From Massilia sp. (GTDB lineage: Bacteria; Pseudomonadota; Gammaproteobacteria; Burkholderiales; Burkholderiaceae_D), in assembly GCA_028291845.1 (NCBI GenBank), contig JAQGNM010000583.1, positions 1 to 14,915 on the forward strand: a stretch of DNA of 14,915 nt. The letters run 5' to 3'. Shown in pieces: positions 14,902 to 14,915 of this stretch (the first letter of the stretch is position 1; every line of letters starts with the position of its first letter). Under the pieces are notes generated by a model. That model had not been told where the DNA came from and did no database searches. It saw nothing but the letters and a program-made list of their open reading frames with translations. The position numbers were made by a program, and so were the translations under genes.

Positions 14902-14915
14902 GGTGGCTAACTGAA

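Overview
The window looks like a chromosomal segment of a GC-rich betaproteobacterium, most likely Oxalobacteraceae (Massilia/Duganella/Janthinobacterium group). This rests on the style of the flanking RhlE-type helicase and TrhO proteins, judged from memory and not by a search. Two core genes flank a surface-polysaccharide locus: the 3' end of a DEAD-box RNA helicase (1-970, +) and a tRNA uridine hydroxylase of the TrhO/YceA family (14008-14901, -).

Main operon (minus strand, 11549 down to 1080). Seven genes read in one direction: wzm (ABC-2 permease), wzt (ATPase with a C-terminal glycan-binding domain), a SAM methyltransferase with a long coiled coil, a ~1072-residue protein with two complete GT4 modules and an extra N-terminal half-module, a GT2 glycosyltransferase with two C-terminal membrane segments, a GtrA-like small membrane protein, and a large polytopic GT-C-like membrane protein with an extracytoplasmic C-terminal domain. 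The first four genes are joined by 4-, 4- and 1-nt overlaps. A gap of about 108 nt follows, then a second coupled group (GT2-GtrA with 4-nt overlap, then the GT-C-like gene). The first group reads as an ABC-transporter-dependent O-polysaccharide (or similar glycan) assembly and export module. Its methyltransferase/coiled-coil protein is a good candidate for the chain terminator recognised by the Wzt C-terminal domain. The second group has the three parts of a Gtr-type modification system: lipid-linked sugar synthase, flippase and periplasmic transferase.

Divergent pair (plus strand, 12327-13959). A GNAT-family acyltransferase gene overlaps by 11 nt a PIG-L/LmbE-family N-deacetylase gene. They are probably also involved in glycan modification. 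A ~777-bp region between wzm and the GNAT gene holds no convincing gene. It has candidate divergent promoters, two perfect hairpins and a short direct repeat.

No tRNA, rRNA, CRISPR array, insertion sequence or transposase was seen. The window carries no nucleotide-sugar biosynthesis genes and no recognisable initiating sugar-phosphate transferase, so the glycan must rely on genes elsewhere.
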